Positions 19,531 through 28,069 are shown, counted from the stretch's first letter. The stretch: DNA of 64,000 nt from Candidatus Jettenia sp. (GCA_021650895.1 CP091278.1:1-64000), one strand, 5' to 3'. A program made the numbers and translations. Notes: generated from the letters alone by a model not told the origin.

Positions 19531-20748
19531 CTAAACTTTGTCTGTACGGGCCATTTTTGGCTGATAAATACAATAAGGTTCTTCAGCCAAATAGTTGCCG
19601 GTATCGTAAAATGCCCGTGCCCTGCAGCCTTCGCATACCTTCTTATATTCACATGCCCCGCATTTACCTTCCAGAAGATCGGGGTCACGCAGCTTCTGAA
19701 AGACAGGTGAATTATTCCAGATATCTACAAATTTTTGTTTTCTTACATGACCGGCCTCTACCGGCAAATAACCACAAGGAAAGACCTCTCCCTTATGGGA
19801 AACGAAACATACACCGGTACCAGCCAGACACCCTTTCGTCATGGCAGCCATGCCATGCGTCTTGGGTGATATGGTAACACCTTCCTCTTTGGCACGTTCC
19901 CGCATAATACGGAAATAATGGGGCGCACAGGTGGCCTTTGTTTGAATCCTGGCCTCTTTGGAAAGGTCGTAAAAATGGTTCAGTACTTCTTCATATTTTT
20001 TTGGGTGAAGCATCTGATCATCAGCAATCTGAACACCGCATCCCACCGGTACGAGCATAAAGATATGCAATGCCTCTGCACCCATCTTAAGAGCGAGTTG
20101 ATACAGATCGTCGACCTGATCGACATTATGTTTTGCAATGGTACAGTTGATTTGCATACTCATGCCAAGGTCCTTCAATCGTTTAAACCCTGCGATAGAA
20201 CGTTCGAATGAACCTGGTATCTTTCGGAATTCATCATGAGTCCTGGCATCTGCACCATCAAAACTGATCGATACGCGGGCAATGCCTGCATCTACAATTC
20301 TTTTTGCAGTCTTATCGTCAACCAGTGTTCCATTGGTTGCTAACGCAACGCTCAGCCCTTTACTTACCGCATACTTTGCTATCTCGAAGATGTCGGGCCT
20401 GAAGAGCGGTTCACCTCCACTGAGTACCAGAATAGGTTTACCCGTTTCCGCAACGGCATCTACAAAGGCGAAAGCCTCTTTTGTAGACATGTCATCCCTG
20501 GCGAGGGTCGTGCTTACATCAAGCCTGCGACAGTGGATACACTCCAGGTTACATCCTGCCGTTGTTTCCCAAAAAACCAGACGCAACTGATTTTTCATGT
20601 TCTTCATATATTCGGCAGCAGACTTGCCGGAAGTATCATCTTTTATACGTGCATAGGTTTCTCGTATAGTTTCTGGCATATTACCATGCCCATGAGGTAT
20701 GGAGTGACCACCTGGATGTTGACCATGTGGATGATGTGGATGCGACAT
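19531..20748 (-). CDS. ahbD: radical SAM/SPASM protein, AhbD/NirJ-like (alternative heme biosynthesis)
   Basis: A 405-residue radical SAM protein. The [4Fe-4S] motif is C66-x3-C70-x2-C73 (TAGCNLECIHC), followed by LSGGEPLF. A SPASM-type C-terminus has the pattern FVSHKGEVFPCGYLP, then GKCGACEYKKVCEGCRARAF. This matches the AhbD/NirJ group, which in siroheme-dependent heme synthesis decarboxylates Fe-coproporphyrin III to heme b. Other members of the group make heme d1, so the product is inferred. The N-terminus is unusual: residues 2-22 are rich in His, Gly and Pro (seven His), which suggests metal or heme handling. The start at 20748 is set by CGGAGGA eight bases upstream. Confidence 0.75.
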   Translation of the reverse strand: MSHPHHPHGQHPGGHSIPHGHGNMPETIRETYARIKDDTSGKSAAEYMKNMKNQLRLVFWETTAGCNLECIHCRRLDVSTTLARDDMSTKEAFAFVDAVAETGKPILVLSGGEPLFRPDIFEIAKYAVSKGLSVALATNGTLVDDKTAKRIVDAGIARVSISFDGADARTHDEFRKIPGSFERSIAGFKRLKDLGMSMQINCTIAKHNVDQVDDLYQLALKMGAEALHIFMLVPVGCGVQIADDQMLHPKKYEEVLNHFYDLSKEARIQTKATCAPHYFRIMRERAKEEGVTISPKTHGMAAMTKGCLAGTGVCFVSHKGEVFPCGYLPVEAGHVRKQKFVDIWNNSPVFQKLRDPDLLEGKCGACEYKKVCEGCRARAFYDTGNYLAEEPYCIYQPKMARTDKV

Positions 20749-21134
20749 GTTTTTCCTCCGCTTGTAGTAAATGAAAAATAGTTTTAATAGACAGCATTGA
20801 ATATTAACCATAGAGAGTACAGCGTTTAGCGAGAAAACAATAGTGCAGAATACCAACTTCTCTCTACCTCTATGACTAAACAATTGTCAAAAATCATTTC
20901 ATTATTATAAAAGAATGCCCATTGTTTGGTCAATTAATAAAAAAACAATCTTTTTCTACGAATTTCTTTTAAACTTGACAACCTATTGCACCATTGATAT
21001 CATTAAAAACCTCTTTTCCCGTTACTTGATAATGATTTTCTATAAGTTTTTTTAAACTATAGAGTTAAACTATAGAGATAGAAAGAATATAACGATGTTT
21101 AAAATCCTCTTTTAGGTTCTTTATTACGTAATGA

Positions 21135-21202
21135 ACCCACCCCTAATCCCTCCCAAGAGGGAAATAAAAAGTCCCCTCTCGGGAGGGGATTGAGGGGTGG
21201 GT
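21135..21202. repeat. large imperfect hairpin repeat (CCCACCCCTAATCCC type)
   Basis: The left arm ACCCACCCCTAATCCCTCCC at 21135-21154 pairs with a right arm ending GAGGGGTGGGT at 21202, with a short A-rich loop near 21165. Repeats of this form are dispersed in many genomes. It is part of a 690-bp gene-free stretch (20749-21439) that also contains a short duplicated ACTATAGAG element near 21056-21077 and two further palindromes. Confidence 0.7.
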
Positions 21203-21277
21203 AAAAAGGAAAAGCTATTGGGTTTTGCTTTTTAAAACCCAACCTGATTTAATGTTTAGGAAATTCAAACAAACTAC

Positions 21278-21396
21278 GTAGTGGCAAGGAGCGCCTTGCC
21301 ACTACTGTTATAAAAGTTACGTAGGGCAACCCTTTAGGGTTGCTCTCTCCCGTATGCACGTTCATGCAGGGAAGCAAGGCTAAAGCCTTGCCCTAC
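21278..21396. repeat. palindromic repeats upstream of citramalate synthase (GTAGTGGCAAGG and GTAGGGC families)
   Basis: A perfect 12-bp palindrome, GTAGTGGCAAGG (21278-21289) with its complement at 21294-21305, is followed by copy 2 of the GTAGGGC family (21321-21396). The second unit contains CAACCCTTTAGGGTTG and AAGGCTAAAGCCTTGCC, each self-complementary. Together they fill most of the space upstream of the citramalate synthase gene. They may be REP-like elements and could fold in the 5' leader of the transcript. Confidence 0.6.
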
Positions 21397-21439
21397 GTTT
21401 TGATAAAAGATAAAAGTTGCCGAAGGCCTAATTTATACT

Positions 21440-23014
21440 ATGGATAAAATTTTTATTTACGATACCACATTACGTGATGGCAGCCAATCTGAAGGGATAT
21501 CCTTCTCGTTACAGGATAAACTAGCCATTACCTTAAAGTTAGACGATCTGGGGGTAGATTATATAGAAGGTGGTTATCCTATTGCCAATCCGAAAGATGA
21601 AGCCTACTTTAAGGAAGTAAAATCGCTGAAATTACATCATGCAAAGGTCGCGTCTTTTGGAAGCACACGGAGGGCGGATAAGCATGTCGAAGATGACCGA
21701 AATGTAACAGCACTATTGCAGGCAGATACACCTGTTGTTACCATTGTCGGGAAGAGCTGGGATTTTCAGGTAACGGATGTACTGAAAGTATCACTGGATG
21801 AGAATCTCAAGATGGTTTCCGATACGGTCGCATATCTTAAATCCAAAAACCGGGAAGTCTTTTTTGATGCCGAACATTTTTTCGATGGGTATAAAAAAAA
21901 CCGGGAATACGCCCTGAGGGTACTTCAGGCAGCCCAGTCCTCAGGCGCTGATGCTATCGTATTATGTGATACGAACGGGGGCAGTTTACCTGCAGAAGTG
22001 GCTGAGATCGTAAGAGACGTCAGGCAAAAAATACAAGGTACGTTGGGTATCCACGTCCATAATGACGGTGATCTTGCAGTGGCAAATACTCTTGCAGCCA
22101 TAGATCAGGGGGTAAGACAGGTGCAGGGAACGATTAACGGGTTTGGGGAGCGCTGTGGGAATGCAGATTTATGTTCCATTATTCCCAACCTGGTTTTGAA
22201 AAGGGGATATCATTGTTTACGTGATGGCAGACTGAAAAAGCTTACCGAGGTATCCAGGTACGTTTATGAAACGGCTAATCTGCTTCTTCGGCCTAATCAA
22301 CCGTTTGTAGGGACCAGCGCCTTTGCCCATAAAGGCGGGCTACATATTAATGCCATTCAAAAAAATAAGGGTACCTATGAGCATATTCCTCCGGAATCAG
22401 TGGGAAATGAGCGGAAGATATTGATCTCTGAGCTTTCAGGCAGTTCGACGATCCTTGCAAAGATAGAAAAGTTTCATCTGACCCATGATGGCGCTTTTAT
22501 GAGATCTATCCTTGAAACGGTTCAAAATCTGGAGAATGAAGGATATCAATTCGAATCTGCTGAGGCGTCATTTGAACTCCTGGTAAGGAAAAAAGCCGGC
22601 CGATATAAACCCTTCTTTAACTTGCAAGGATTTCGGGTGATTGTTGAGAAGAGAGAAAACGGATTACCGATAACAGAGGCAACGGTCAAGGTAGAGGTGG
22701 ATGGTATCCAGGAGCTTTCTGCAAGTGAGGGGGAAGGACCTGTGAATGCCCTTGATTCAGCGCTGCGCAAGGCATTGGAGCGATTCTACCCGTCATTAAA
22801 AGATATGAAACTCGTGGATTATAAAGTCCGGGTCATTAATCCACGGAAAGGAACCGCAGCCAAGGTGAGGGTAATTATTGAATCACAGGATGAAAAAAAT
22901 ATCTGGAATACCGTCGGTGTATCAGAAAATTTAATCGATGCAAGCTGGCATGCCCTTGTGGATAGTATTGAATATAAACTATTAAAAGAACAGGAAATGG
23001 TAAGTAAGAAATAA
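21440..23014 (+). CDS. cimA: (R)-citramalate synthase
   Basis: A 524-residue enzyme of the isopropylmalate/homocitrate/citramalate synthase family. It has the TIM-barrel signature DTTLRDGSQSEGIS, GGYPIANPKDEAYF, the metal-binding HVHNDGDLAVAN and GTINGFGERCGNADL, and a C-terminal LeuA-type regulatory domain (about 400-520). The GSQSEGISFSLQDKL form, rather than the isopropylmalate-synthase form, and the longer linker place it in the citramalate-synthase group. It should condense pyruvate and acetyl-CoA to citramalate as the entry to threonine-independent isoleucine synthesis. Feedback control by isoleucine is typical of the family. No other branched-chain amino-acid genes are adjacent. Confidence 0.9.
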   Translation: MDKIFIYDTTLRDGSQSEGISFSLQDKLAITLKLDDLGVDYIEGGYPIANPKDEAYFKEVKSLKLHHAKVASFGSTRRADKHVEDDRNVTALLQADTPVVTIVGKSWDFQVTDVLKVSLDENLKMVSDTVAYLKSKNREVFFDAEHFFDGYKKNREYALRVLQAAQSSGADAIVLCDTNGGSLPAEVAEIVRDVRQKIQGTLGIHVHNDGDLAVANTLAAIDQGVRQVQGTINGFGERCGNADLCSIIPNLVLKRGYHCLRDGRLKKLTEVSRYVYETANLLLRPNQPFVGTSAFAHKGGLHINAIQKNKGTYEHIPPESVGNERKILISELSGSSTILAKIEKFHLTHDGAFMRSILETVQNLENEGYQFESAEASFELLVRKKAGRYKPFFNLQGFRVIVEKRENGLPITEATVKVEVDGIQELSASEGEGPVNALDSALRKALERFYPSLKDMKLVDYKVRVINPRKGTAAKVRVIIESQDEKNIWNTVGVSENLIDASWHALVDSIEYKLLKEQEMVSKK

Positions 23015-23127
23015 AAACATTAAATAAGTTGTCGGAAAATTGTTTTGTAAATCAAATATTTTCACTTGTGGTAGTTCTTCGCTTGATGCATATACCGTGC
23101 TACCCTGTCCACTGTGGTTCGTTTTTT

Positions 23128-23544
23128 TCATTCATCGATAGTGAATGGATCATCTGTCATTTTGCCATGAAATTTTTCTGCATGGGTAAGGGCATCTTGC
23201 CGTTGTTGAAAGACGTGGATACGGTTATCGTTCGTCTCATTCGTAATTAACTCACTTTCCACAAAATATGCCATATAGGAATCGATCTTATTACCCCTTA
23301 TTTCATCAGTAACTAAAATATGGTCAACTGGCTGGGTATTTTTCCTGAACCATTGAGTTGCACAGTAGATTGAGCAAAACCGATGTGTTGAAGCATCCTT
23401 AAGGACAATATCAACCTCATAAATAGGTGCAATGGGTGAGCCATCATATGCACATCGCGGATTCCTTAAAAATTTTTGATACGATACACCAATAAGAGCA
23501 ATTGTTAGAACGATAACTATTCCAATCCAAAATTTTTTCGTCAT
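23128..23544 (-). CDS. NosL-like membrane-anchored metal-binding protein
   Basis: A 138-residue protein with one N-terminal transmembrane or lipoprotein-like segment (about 5-23) and a small outer domain. The cysteines C31, C57 and C61 lie in RCAYDG and FCSIYCATQWF, the pattern seen in NosL-type copper-binding accessory proteins, and the YFVES block near residue 90 is also NosL-like. NosL proteins bind Cu(I) and help copper-site assembly in nitrous oxide reductase, but no nosZ is in the window. It ends the minus-strand set permease, ATPase, membrane protein, NosL-like, and follows the membrane protein by 11 bp. I infer a role in metal or redox-protein maturation. Confidence 0.6.
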   Translation of the reverse strand: MTKKFWIGIVIVLTIALIGVSYQKFLRNPRCAYDGSPIAPIYEVDIVLKDASTHRFCSIYCATQWFRKNTQPVDHILVTDEIRGNKIDSYMAYFVESELITNETNDNRIHVFQQRQDALTHAEKFHGKMTDDPFTIDE

Positions 23545-23555
23545 GCTAATCCTGT

Positions 23556-24581
23556 CTAAATAAAGATTAAATGTATCGTTACCATACTAAGAGAAGCTAA
23601 TAGGCAGAAAGCAGCTAAATTGTTGATCTTTACTAAAAGCCGTTCTGTTATTGGTTGTACCTCTCCATTCTTACAAAGGAAACGCAGTATACCCATCCAA
23701 CCAACAGCAAAGGTGCCAATGATAAATAATCCTAAGATAATAGGGGCGTCCGGTACCGTGCCGTTTCCCATAAAGCAATATATGCAGTGATGATAGGGAA
23801 GCTGCATAAGCCTTGGAGCAATGATCTCAAAAAACGAGAAGATGACTATGGGGATATTAATAATTGCTATCGCAGCCTGGCTATAAAAGATACTGTTTTC
23901 GGATAATGATAACCATGATTGCCATTTTTTCCGAAGGGTTGTAAATAGTAAAGCAATGATGATTATGTTTATTACATAGTAGAGAATAAATAGGATAATC
24001 TGAAAGTTGTTTCCCAGGATGGCTTGCGGGATCATGGCTGATGGCCTTAACGGTACATCGAAAAAGGTTGCGCAGCAGGAGACAGACATTAATGGCTTCA
24101 TACGGAGCACATAAGAGATATCTGTAATACTATCTATCAATAGCACACCACAAACTATGAGTAAGAAATAAAGATTTTTTCGTGCCAGTGGCGCTGTAGA
24201 GGCGGATTTATCAACAGAATAGCACAATAACCAGCCACCCATGATAAAAAAGGCAAAGGGTTTGATGATTTGTAAAAAAGTTACCGTAGATGGTAAAATT
24301 TGTGTTACGCCAAACATGCACATTGCCCCGGGTATTTCCGGGATAAAGCTCAGGAGCATAATATAGAACCACGGCCAGGCAAGCATGCGGATTGCTATGG
24401 CTACACATGCAATCAGGAAAATGAGGTATCCCTTTTGCTCAAATTGACTCCTTCTCTCAAGAGGTACGATTGCCTTAAAACTCATAAGAGACTTTATCGT
24501 TGCGTACAATAAGAATCCACCCAGGAGAAGCGAAACACACGCAACGAATAGCATGATAAGGGTATAAATATTTACAATCAT
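23556..24581 (-). CDS. polytopic membrane protein of unknown function
   Basis: A 341-residue very hydrophobic protein with about eight predicted membrane helices spread along its length. Notable residues are a Cys pair in MSVSCCATFFD (about 180), a His-His-x-x-x-x-Cys cluster in YHHCIYCF (about 270), and a GAMCMFG segment near 90. These could bind metal or heme at the membrane surface, but I do not recognise the family. It lies between an ABC transporter and a NosL-like gene on the same strand, which suggests a shared metal or redox-related role. Confidence 0.6.
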   Translation of the reverse strand: MIVNIYTLIMLFVACVSLLLGGFLLYATIKSLMSFKAIVPLERRSQFEQKGYLIFLIACVAIAIRMLAWPWFYIMLLSFIPEIPGAMCMFGVTQILPSTVTFLQIIKPFAFFIMGGWLLCYSVDKSASTAPLARKNLYFLLIVCGVLLIDSITDISYVLRMKPLMSVSCCATFFDVPLRPSAMIPQAILGNNFQIILFILYYVINIIIIALLFTTLRKKWQSWLSLSENSIFYSQAAIAIINIPIVIFSFFEIIAPRLMQLPYHHCIYCFMGNGTVPDAPIILGLFIIGTFAVGWMGILRFLCKNGEVQPITERLLVKINNLAAFCLLASLSMVTIHLIFI

Positions 24582-24602
24582 GGTAATGATACCTGATAAA
24601 AA

Positions 24603-24766
24603 TTAGCCACGAATGTACACGAATGTGCACGAATTCTTTTTAATTTATTCATACAAGGAAAATGTAAAAGAAAACTTGTTATTATAGATTTTTATTATGT
24701 TTTTTATAAAAAATTCTAAATTCTCTGTGTTTTCATTCGCGTAAATTCGTGTTCATTCGTGGCTAA
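24603..24766. repeat. inverted repeat of the TTAGCCACGAAT family
   Basis: The arms lie at 24603-24635 (TTAGCCACGAATGTACACGA) and 24744-24766 (complementary, ending CATTCGTGGCTAA), separated by about 110 bp of AT-rich sequence. The left arm contains an internal triplication of CACGAAT. It fills the 193-bp gap between the ABC ATPase and the membrane protein gene, so it may be a mobile repeat inserted into an operon. Confidence 0.6.
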
Positions 24767-24774
24767 ACTCCAAA

Positions 24775-25437
24775 TTATTCAGCCCTACCATTTTTCAATG
24801 TAAAAACTCTATCAGCAACTTTCTCAAACCGGGCATCATGTGTGGCAACCAAAATAGTAGCCCCATTGTCCTTCAGTTCTGTTAAAAGTTCTAACATCTG
24901 CTCACCGGTTTCTTCGTCAATATTCGATGTGGGCTCATCAGCAATAATGATCTCAGGATTATTTATCAATGCCCGTGCAATAGCTACCCTTTGTTGCTGT
25001 CCTCCACTCAGTTCTTCAGGTGTGTGGTCCAACCGGTTACCAAGTTCGACCTTTTCTAAAAGTAATCGTGCCCTTTCAAAACGTTTTTTGGAATCGACTC
25101 CTAACGGAATAAGGGGATAAGAGACATTCTCCCAACTGGTAAGCCGCGGGATGAGATGAAAATCTTGAAAAATAAAACCGATCTTTTCCCGCCGTAATCT
25201 TGAAAGAGCAATATCCGAAAAATAGGTGATATCTTCACCATACATAAACACCTTGCCTTCAGTAGGTCTATCGAGTGTACCAATGACATTGAGTAGGGTG
25301 GTTTTCCCGGAGCCGGAAGGTCCTTTGAATATCACAAAGCTCTTTTTCGTGATTTCTAAAGTAATATCCCGTATGGCACGTACTTCGTGTTGAGAATGGC
25401 TGCTATAATATTTACTTAAATGCTCAGTTTTTATCAT
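24775..25437 (-). CDS. ABC transporter ATP-binding protein (MacB/LolD type)
   Basis: A 220-residue ATPase with Walker A GPSGSGKTT, Q-loop FQDFHLIP, signature LSGGQQQR, Walker B IIIADEPTS and the H-loop ATHD. The size and the GTLDRPTEGKV region are those of the MacB/LolD/FtsE class, which work with FtsX-like permeases in lipoprotein release, efflux or mechanotransmission and not in classical import. The gene starts 3 bp after the permease stop, so the two are translated as a unit. Confidence 0.93.
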   Translation of the reverse strand: MIKTEHLSKYYSSHSQHEVRAIRDITLEITKKSFVIFKGPSGSGKTTLLNVIGTLDRPTEGKVFMYGEDITYFSDIALSRLRREKIGFIFQDFHLIPRLTSWENVSYPLIPLGVDSKKRFERARLLLEKVELGNRLDHTPEELSGGQQQRVAIARALINNPEIIIADEPTSNIDEETGEQMLELLTELKDNGATILVATHDARFEKVADRVFTLKNGRAE

Positions 25438-25440
25438 GCT

Positions 25441-26604
25441 TTATTTCATTGATATAACCGGTGATTCGGTGGATGCCTTCCAGGAGGAATAGATACTGCC
25501 AACCATCGTAAGTATAAAGGCAAAAAAGAAACTCAATAAACATGGCAAGGGGAGGAACCTTGCCGGTAAAGTGAATTTAGGCAGCATCGGTATCTCTGCG
25601 ATAAAAAATTGGGCAATAAATGCACCATTGAAAAGTTTAATCCAGAGAATGGATAACACAATGGCTATCGTCGCCCCGAGCAAACTAATAAGCAACTGCT
25701 CAAAGGAGATGAGTTCTAGAACCTCTAAGGTATTCCATCCTGTAGCCTTCATAATGCCAATCTCCCTTTTTCGTTCAGACAATCCGAAACCTGAAGCCAC
25801 TAATATAGCCGGTATGCCAAGGGCAAATGCTACGGTATATAATGCGGTAAATATACCCTCCTTGAGCATAAATCCCTTTTTAAAATATAACTGAATCATC
25901 TGTTTATCCTGGAGCCTGTAAGGCTCATTTTGCAGGATATCATAGAGATCGGTAGCGATTTCTGAGTTGTGTCCCGGCAGACTGTGGATTTGTATATCTG
26001 TTGCAACACCCTGTTTGCCGAATAATTCACCTGCGTCGTTGAAAGACATGAGTATCATAGAGGACCCCCAGATACTGGAATCTGAAGAGAAAATCCCCAC
26101 AACGGTAAAATTTTTACGCTGTTGTCCGCGCATGCTAAACTGGTCACCGATCTGTAACTTAAAATGCTCTTTCAATTCATGACCCACAACTACCTCGTTT
26201 GCATTTTCAAAAATCCTGCCTGAAATGCAGGTGATAGATTTTGGAATGTCTTCTTTGTTAATGCCAACAATAACCGCCAGTTTATTTTGTAAAAAGCCTC
26301 TGCCGATAATCCGTGGTATTGCCTTTGTTACTCCGAAGATTTTTTTTATTTCATCAAGATACTTGAGGGGAATGGCCGCATTCCTGCCGAATTCGTCGAA
26401 GGTAAGATAGAGGTCTGCACCTTCTTTAACAGAAACCAGTGATTGTGTCCTGATGCCTTCTGAGATAGCAATAGCTGTTACAAAAGGTGAAAGGATGGCA
26501 ATAATACAGAGACAAACAACAAGGGTCTTTGTCCTGTGCCGTAATAAATTTTCTGTTGCCAGGAGGAATAAATTAATGTGTTTACGAACCATGTAGTTTC
26601 TCAA
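25441..26604 (-). CDS. ABC transporter permease (FtsX/MacB type)
   Basis: A 387-residue permease with one N-terminal transmembrane helix (about 27-47), a large periplasmic MacB-PCD-like domain, and three C-terminal helices (about 240-265, 295-320, 350-372). The SGFGLSERKREIGIMKATGW segment before the second helix group is the FtsX signature. It pairs with the downstream ATPase. Together with the polytopic membrane protein and the NosL-like protein it forms a likely four-gene set. Its upstream side is directly next to the broken integron region, starting with a 52-bp repeat at 26634. Confidence 0.9.
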   Translation of the reverse strand: MRNYMVRKHINLFLLATENLLRHRTKTLVVCLCIIAILSPFVTAIAISEGIRTQSLVSVKEGADLYLTFDEFGRNAAIPLKYLDEIKKIFGVTKAIPRIIGRGFLQNKLAVIVGINKEDIPKSITCISGRIFENANEVVVGHELKEHFKLQIGDQFSMRGQQRKNFTVVGIFSSDSSIWGSSMILMSFNDAGELFGKQGVATDIQIHSLPGHNSEIATDLYDILQNEPYRLQDKQMIQLYFKKGFMLKEGIFTALYTVAFALGIPAILVASGFGLSERKREIGIMKATGWNTLEVLELISFEQLLISLLGATIAIVLSILWIKLFNGAFIAQFFIAEIPMLPKFTLPARFLPLPCLLSFFFAFILTMVGSIYSSWKASTESPVISMK

Positions 26605-26633
26605 TCATTACTTAACTCAGCATAACAATAAAT

Positions 26634-26685
26634 ATTTTAGTATTATAACGAAAAGATATTGAGATTTTCAGTATAATTCTTCAGA
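26634..26685. repeat. 52-bp direct repeat, copy 1
   Basis: This 52-bp segment, which contains TATTATAACGAAAAGATATT, recurs with one mismatch at 29152-29203. Copy 1 borders the ABC permease gene, and copy 2 borders a truncated RAYT element. Each copy is followed by an integron leader: directly in copy 1 and after a short integrase remnant in copy 2. The pair marks a duplication or recombination. Confidence 0.8.
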
Positions 26686-26691
26686 CTTTTA

Positions 26692-26764
26692 TTTGACAAC
26701 CGCTATGCGGCGCCGTACGATAATATGCTGACAGTCATAACATAAAGATAAAAATGAATGTTAT
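26692..26764 (+). promoter_or_regulatory. integron leader (attI/promoter-like), copy A, divergent
   Basis: This contains TTTGACAAC, then after about 45 bp the conserved block AAAGATAAAAATGAATGTTA. Copies B (27568-27639) and C (29317-29387) share the same frame of TTTGACAAC, a TATAGAAT-type -10 and AAAGATAAAAATAAATGT. Copy A is the most changed and has an inserted GC-rich segment (CTATGCGGCGCCG). It lies just upstream of the RelB-like gene. Confidence 0.45.
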
Positions 26765-26806
26765 TTGATACATACTACGAAAAAAAGTAGCAGGAGGCTT
26801 ATCATA

Positions 26807-27013
26807 TTGGAAATTCATAAAAAAATAATAGTAGATGAGCATAAAAAACCAATCGCAGTTCAGATACCAATTGAAGAATTCGAGCGGATGGAAGAGATTA
26901 TAGAAAATTACGGATTGGCAAAATTAATGGACGAGGTTAAAGAAGATGAACGGCTCTCATCTGGAGATGCAAAAAGGTACTATCAATCGCTAAAACAGCA
27001 TGTGGAAAGTTGA
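26807..27013 (+). CDS. RelB/Phd-type antitoxin
   Basis: A 68-residue protein beginning with a TTG codon, chosen because AGGAGG lies nine bases upstream; the frame is open from 26765. The N-terminal strand-rich segment (EIHKKIIVDEHKKPIAVQIPIEEFERMEEIIE) is the typical Phd/RelB DNA-binding fold, followed by an acidic, helical toxin-binding tail. Antitoxins of this kind neutralise a RelE toxin and repress their own promoter. The partner toxin gene overlaps its 3' end but is cut short (27000-27056). Confidence 0.65.
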   Translation: MEIHKKIIVDEHKKPIAVQIPIEEFERMEEIIENYGLAKLMDEVKEDERLSSGDAKRYYQSLKQHVES

Positions 27014-27056
27014 ATACACAAAACGAAAACTAGCATTTCACCCTATTTATGGTTAG
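27000..27056 (+). pseudogene. RelE toxin remnant (18 codons)
   Basis: The ATG at 27000 overlaps the end of the antitoxin gene, as in intact relBE pairs. It encodes MWKVEYTKRKLAFHPIYG and then a stop. The first nine residues match the usual start of RelE-type toxins (WKVEYTKR), and the rest does not. The toxin is therefore truncated and the antitoxin is an orphan. Confidence 0.5.
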
Positions 27057-27074
27057 GGCTGCATAGAAAGAGGT

Positions 27075-27185
27075 ATGATGAAAAAGTTTATCTGGGACAC
27101 TTCTGCAATAGTCAATATATAAGGAACCTAATCAAGATAGTTATTTACCTGGACATAGTCAAATCAAAGACTTATCGGATGGATT
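27075..27185 (+). pseudogene. PIN-domain toxin remnant, frameshifted
   Basis: The segment reads MMKKFIWDTSAIVNI, then a stop at 27120. A one-base shift continues it as KEPNQDSYLPGHSQIKDLSD. The WDTSAIVNIKEPN and KDLSDG blocks are the N-terminal part of a PIN-domain ribonuclease toxin family. The first Asp is a catalytic metal ligand in that family. Homology stops near 27185, where a minus-strand integrase remnant begins. Confidence 0.45.
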
Positions 27186-27470
27186 ACGGGACCATACCAA
27201 AACATTTTCCTCACTAGATGACCGGTGTCTGAGCCTGAGGGCTTCCCGTGTCCGCGTTTCAAGCAGATTCCATTCGTTTTCACCTTCCGGAGACGTAATT
27301 GATGCATCTTTTTGTAATGAAGTGAGATAATAGCTATAGAGCCTCAATGCATTACTAGCCTGCTTGCCATACCAGTCTTCATGCGTTTTTACTAAGTGCT
27401 TCTGGAATCGATTCGTTTTTTTCTTTAACCAGCGCTTTTTGAATGAGGTAATCTTTGAAAGCTGAAAACA
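27159..27470 (-). pseudogene. integrase remnant (tyrosine recombinase, integron-integrase-like N-terminal region)
   Basis: Read on the minus strand, the segment gives HEDWYGKQASNALRLYSYYL and, after EGENEWNLLETRTREALR, a stop at 27159. Another frame just upstream gives FKDYLIQKALVKEKN. These are fragments of the N-terminal (core-binding) domain of XerC/IntI-type recombinases, brought together by an internal deletion; the catalytic R-H-R-Y part is gone. Orientation is opposite to the cassettes that follow, as expected for an integron integrase facing away from its array. A shorter, more damaged relative lies at 29205-29310. Confidence 0.45.
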
Positions 27471-27567
27471 TATAAAACCAAATAATTATCAAGATTCCAT
27501 ATACTAATACAATTGAAGTTGTATTATAGAAATCTATTCAATATTTCAACACAATTTCCTTATTTTT

Positions 27568-27639
27568 GTTTGACAACTAATGTAGCATAACTATAGAATG
27601 CCGATTTTTATAGAATAAAGATAAAAATAAATGTTAGAC
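27568..27639 (+). promoter_or_regulatory. integron leader (attI/promoter-like), copy B
   Basis: TTGACA (27570-27575) and TATAGA (27592-27597) are 16 bases apart, giving a strong promoter pointing into the cassettes. It ends in the core site GTTAGAC (27633-27639), which fits GTTRRRY. This is the recombination point where cassette 1 joins. Copy C at 29317-29387 is nearly identical over 60 bp. Confidence 0.6.
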
Positions 27640-28046
27640 CACAACAACCCAGGGAGGATACGAATGGCAACAAAGGACAACATTCTATCGAAAGAAGCGA
27701 AGCAAGGCGAAAAAATGATCGAGGTGAAACTTCGGTTTTGGACCAACGACATAGCGTCCGAGCCGGGGAAAGTTATTCCAAAGCATGCTTGGGCTGCAGG
27801 CGTAGTGAGGATGGAGCGTAACAAGTCCCACGGCATCGAACCTTCTGCGCCGTTGCCATTTCACTCACTCCTCGATGTCGGGGCCGCGATTGAGAAGGTA
27901 CTTATTGACCACGGTGTTGTATTGCACTCAGGTCGCAAGATGCAAAAATATTTTTCGAATGAATGAAGTGTGGTCTAACAACTCATTCCACTGGACCGCC
28001 TGCCAGCGTCTCTTCGCTCACTGGCATTCGGCTGGTGAATTCAACC
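27633..28046 (+). other. integron gene cassette 1
   Basis: The segment from GTTAGACCAC (27633-27642) to the attC site has the diagnostic property of an integron cassette: the first bases of the cassette are the exact complement of the R'' core of its own attC, GTGGTCTAAC (27970-27979). It holds one short gene (27664-27966), its own ribosome-binding site, and an 81-bp attC. The promoter comes from the leader upstream. Confidence 0.75.
27664..27966 (+). CDS. integron cassette protein of unknown function (100 residues)
   Basis: A 100-residue protein with RFWTNDIAS, IPKHAWAAGVVRMERN, PLPFHSLLDVGAAIEKVLI and HSGRKMQKYF blocks. I recognise it as a type that recurs as a hypothetical cassette protein in integrons, but its function is not known to me. 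The start ATG at 27664 is chosen for GGGAGG six bases upstream; the frame is open back to 27631 inside the core site. It contains no membrane segment or signal. Confidence 0.75.
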   Translation: MATKDNILSKEAKQGEKMIEVKLRFWTNDIASEPGKVIPKHAWAAGVVRMERNKSHGIEPSAPLPFHSLLDVGAAIEKVLIDHGVVLHSGRKMQKYFSNE

Positions 28047-28053
28047 GTTAAGT
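27973..28053 (+). other. attC recombination site between cassettes 1 and 2
   Basis: It runs from R'' GTCTAAC (27973-27979; RYYYAAC) to R' GTTAAGT (28047-28053; GTTRRRY), 81 bp, with imperfect internal symmetry (TAACAACTCATTCCAC against GGTGAATTCAACCGTTA). The size and the two core sites fit a 59-base element. Such sites are recombined by IntI as folded single strands. Confidence 0.75.
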
Positions 28054-28069
28054 CAAGAAAGAGGCATAT

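Noticed and set aside
23029..23250. 73-codon plus-strand frame after citramalate synthase
   Set aside because: It overlaps the 3' end of the NosL-like gene on the other strand and has no recognisable sequence.
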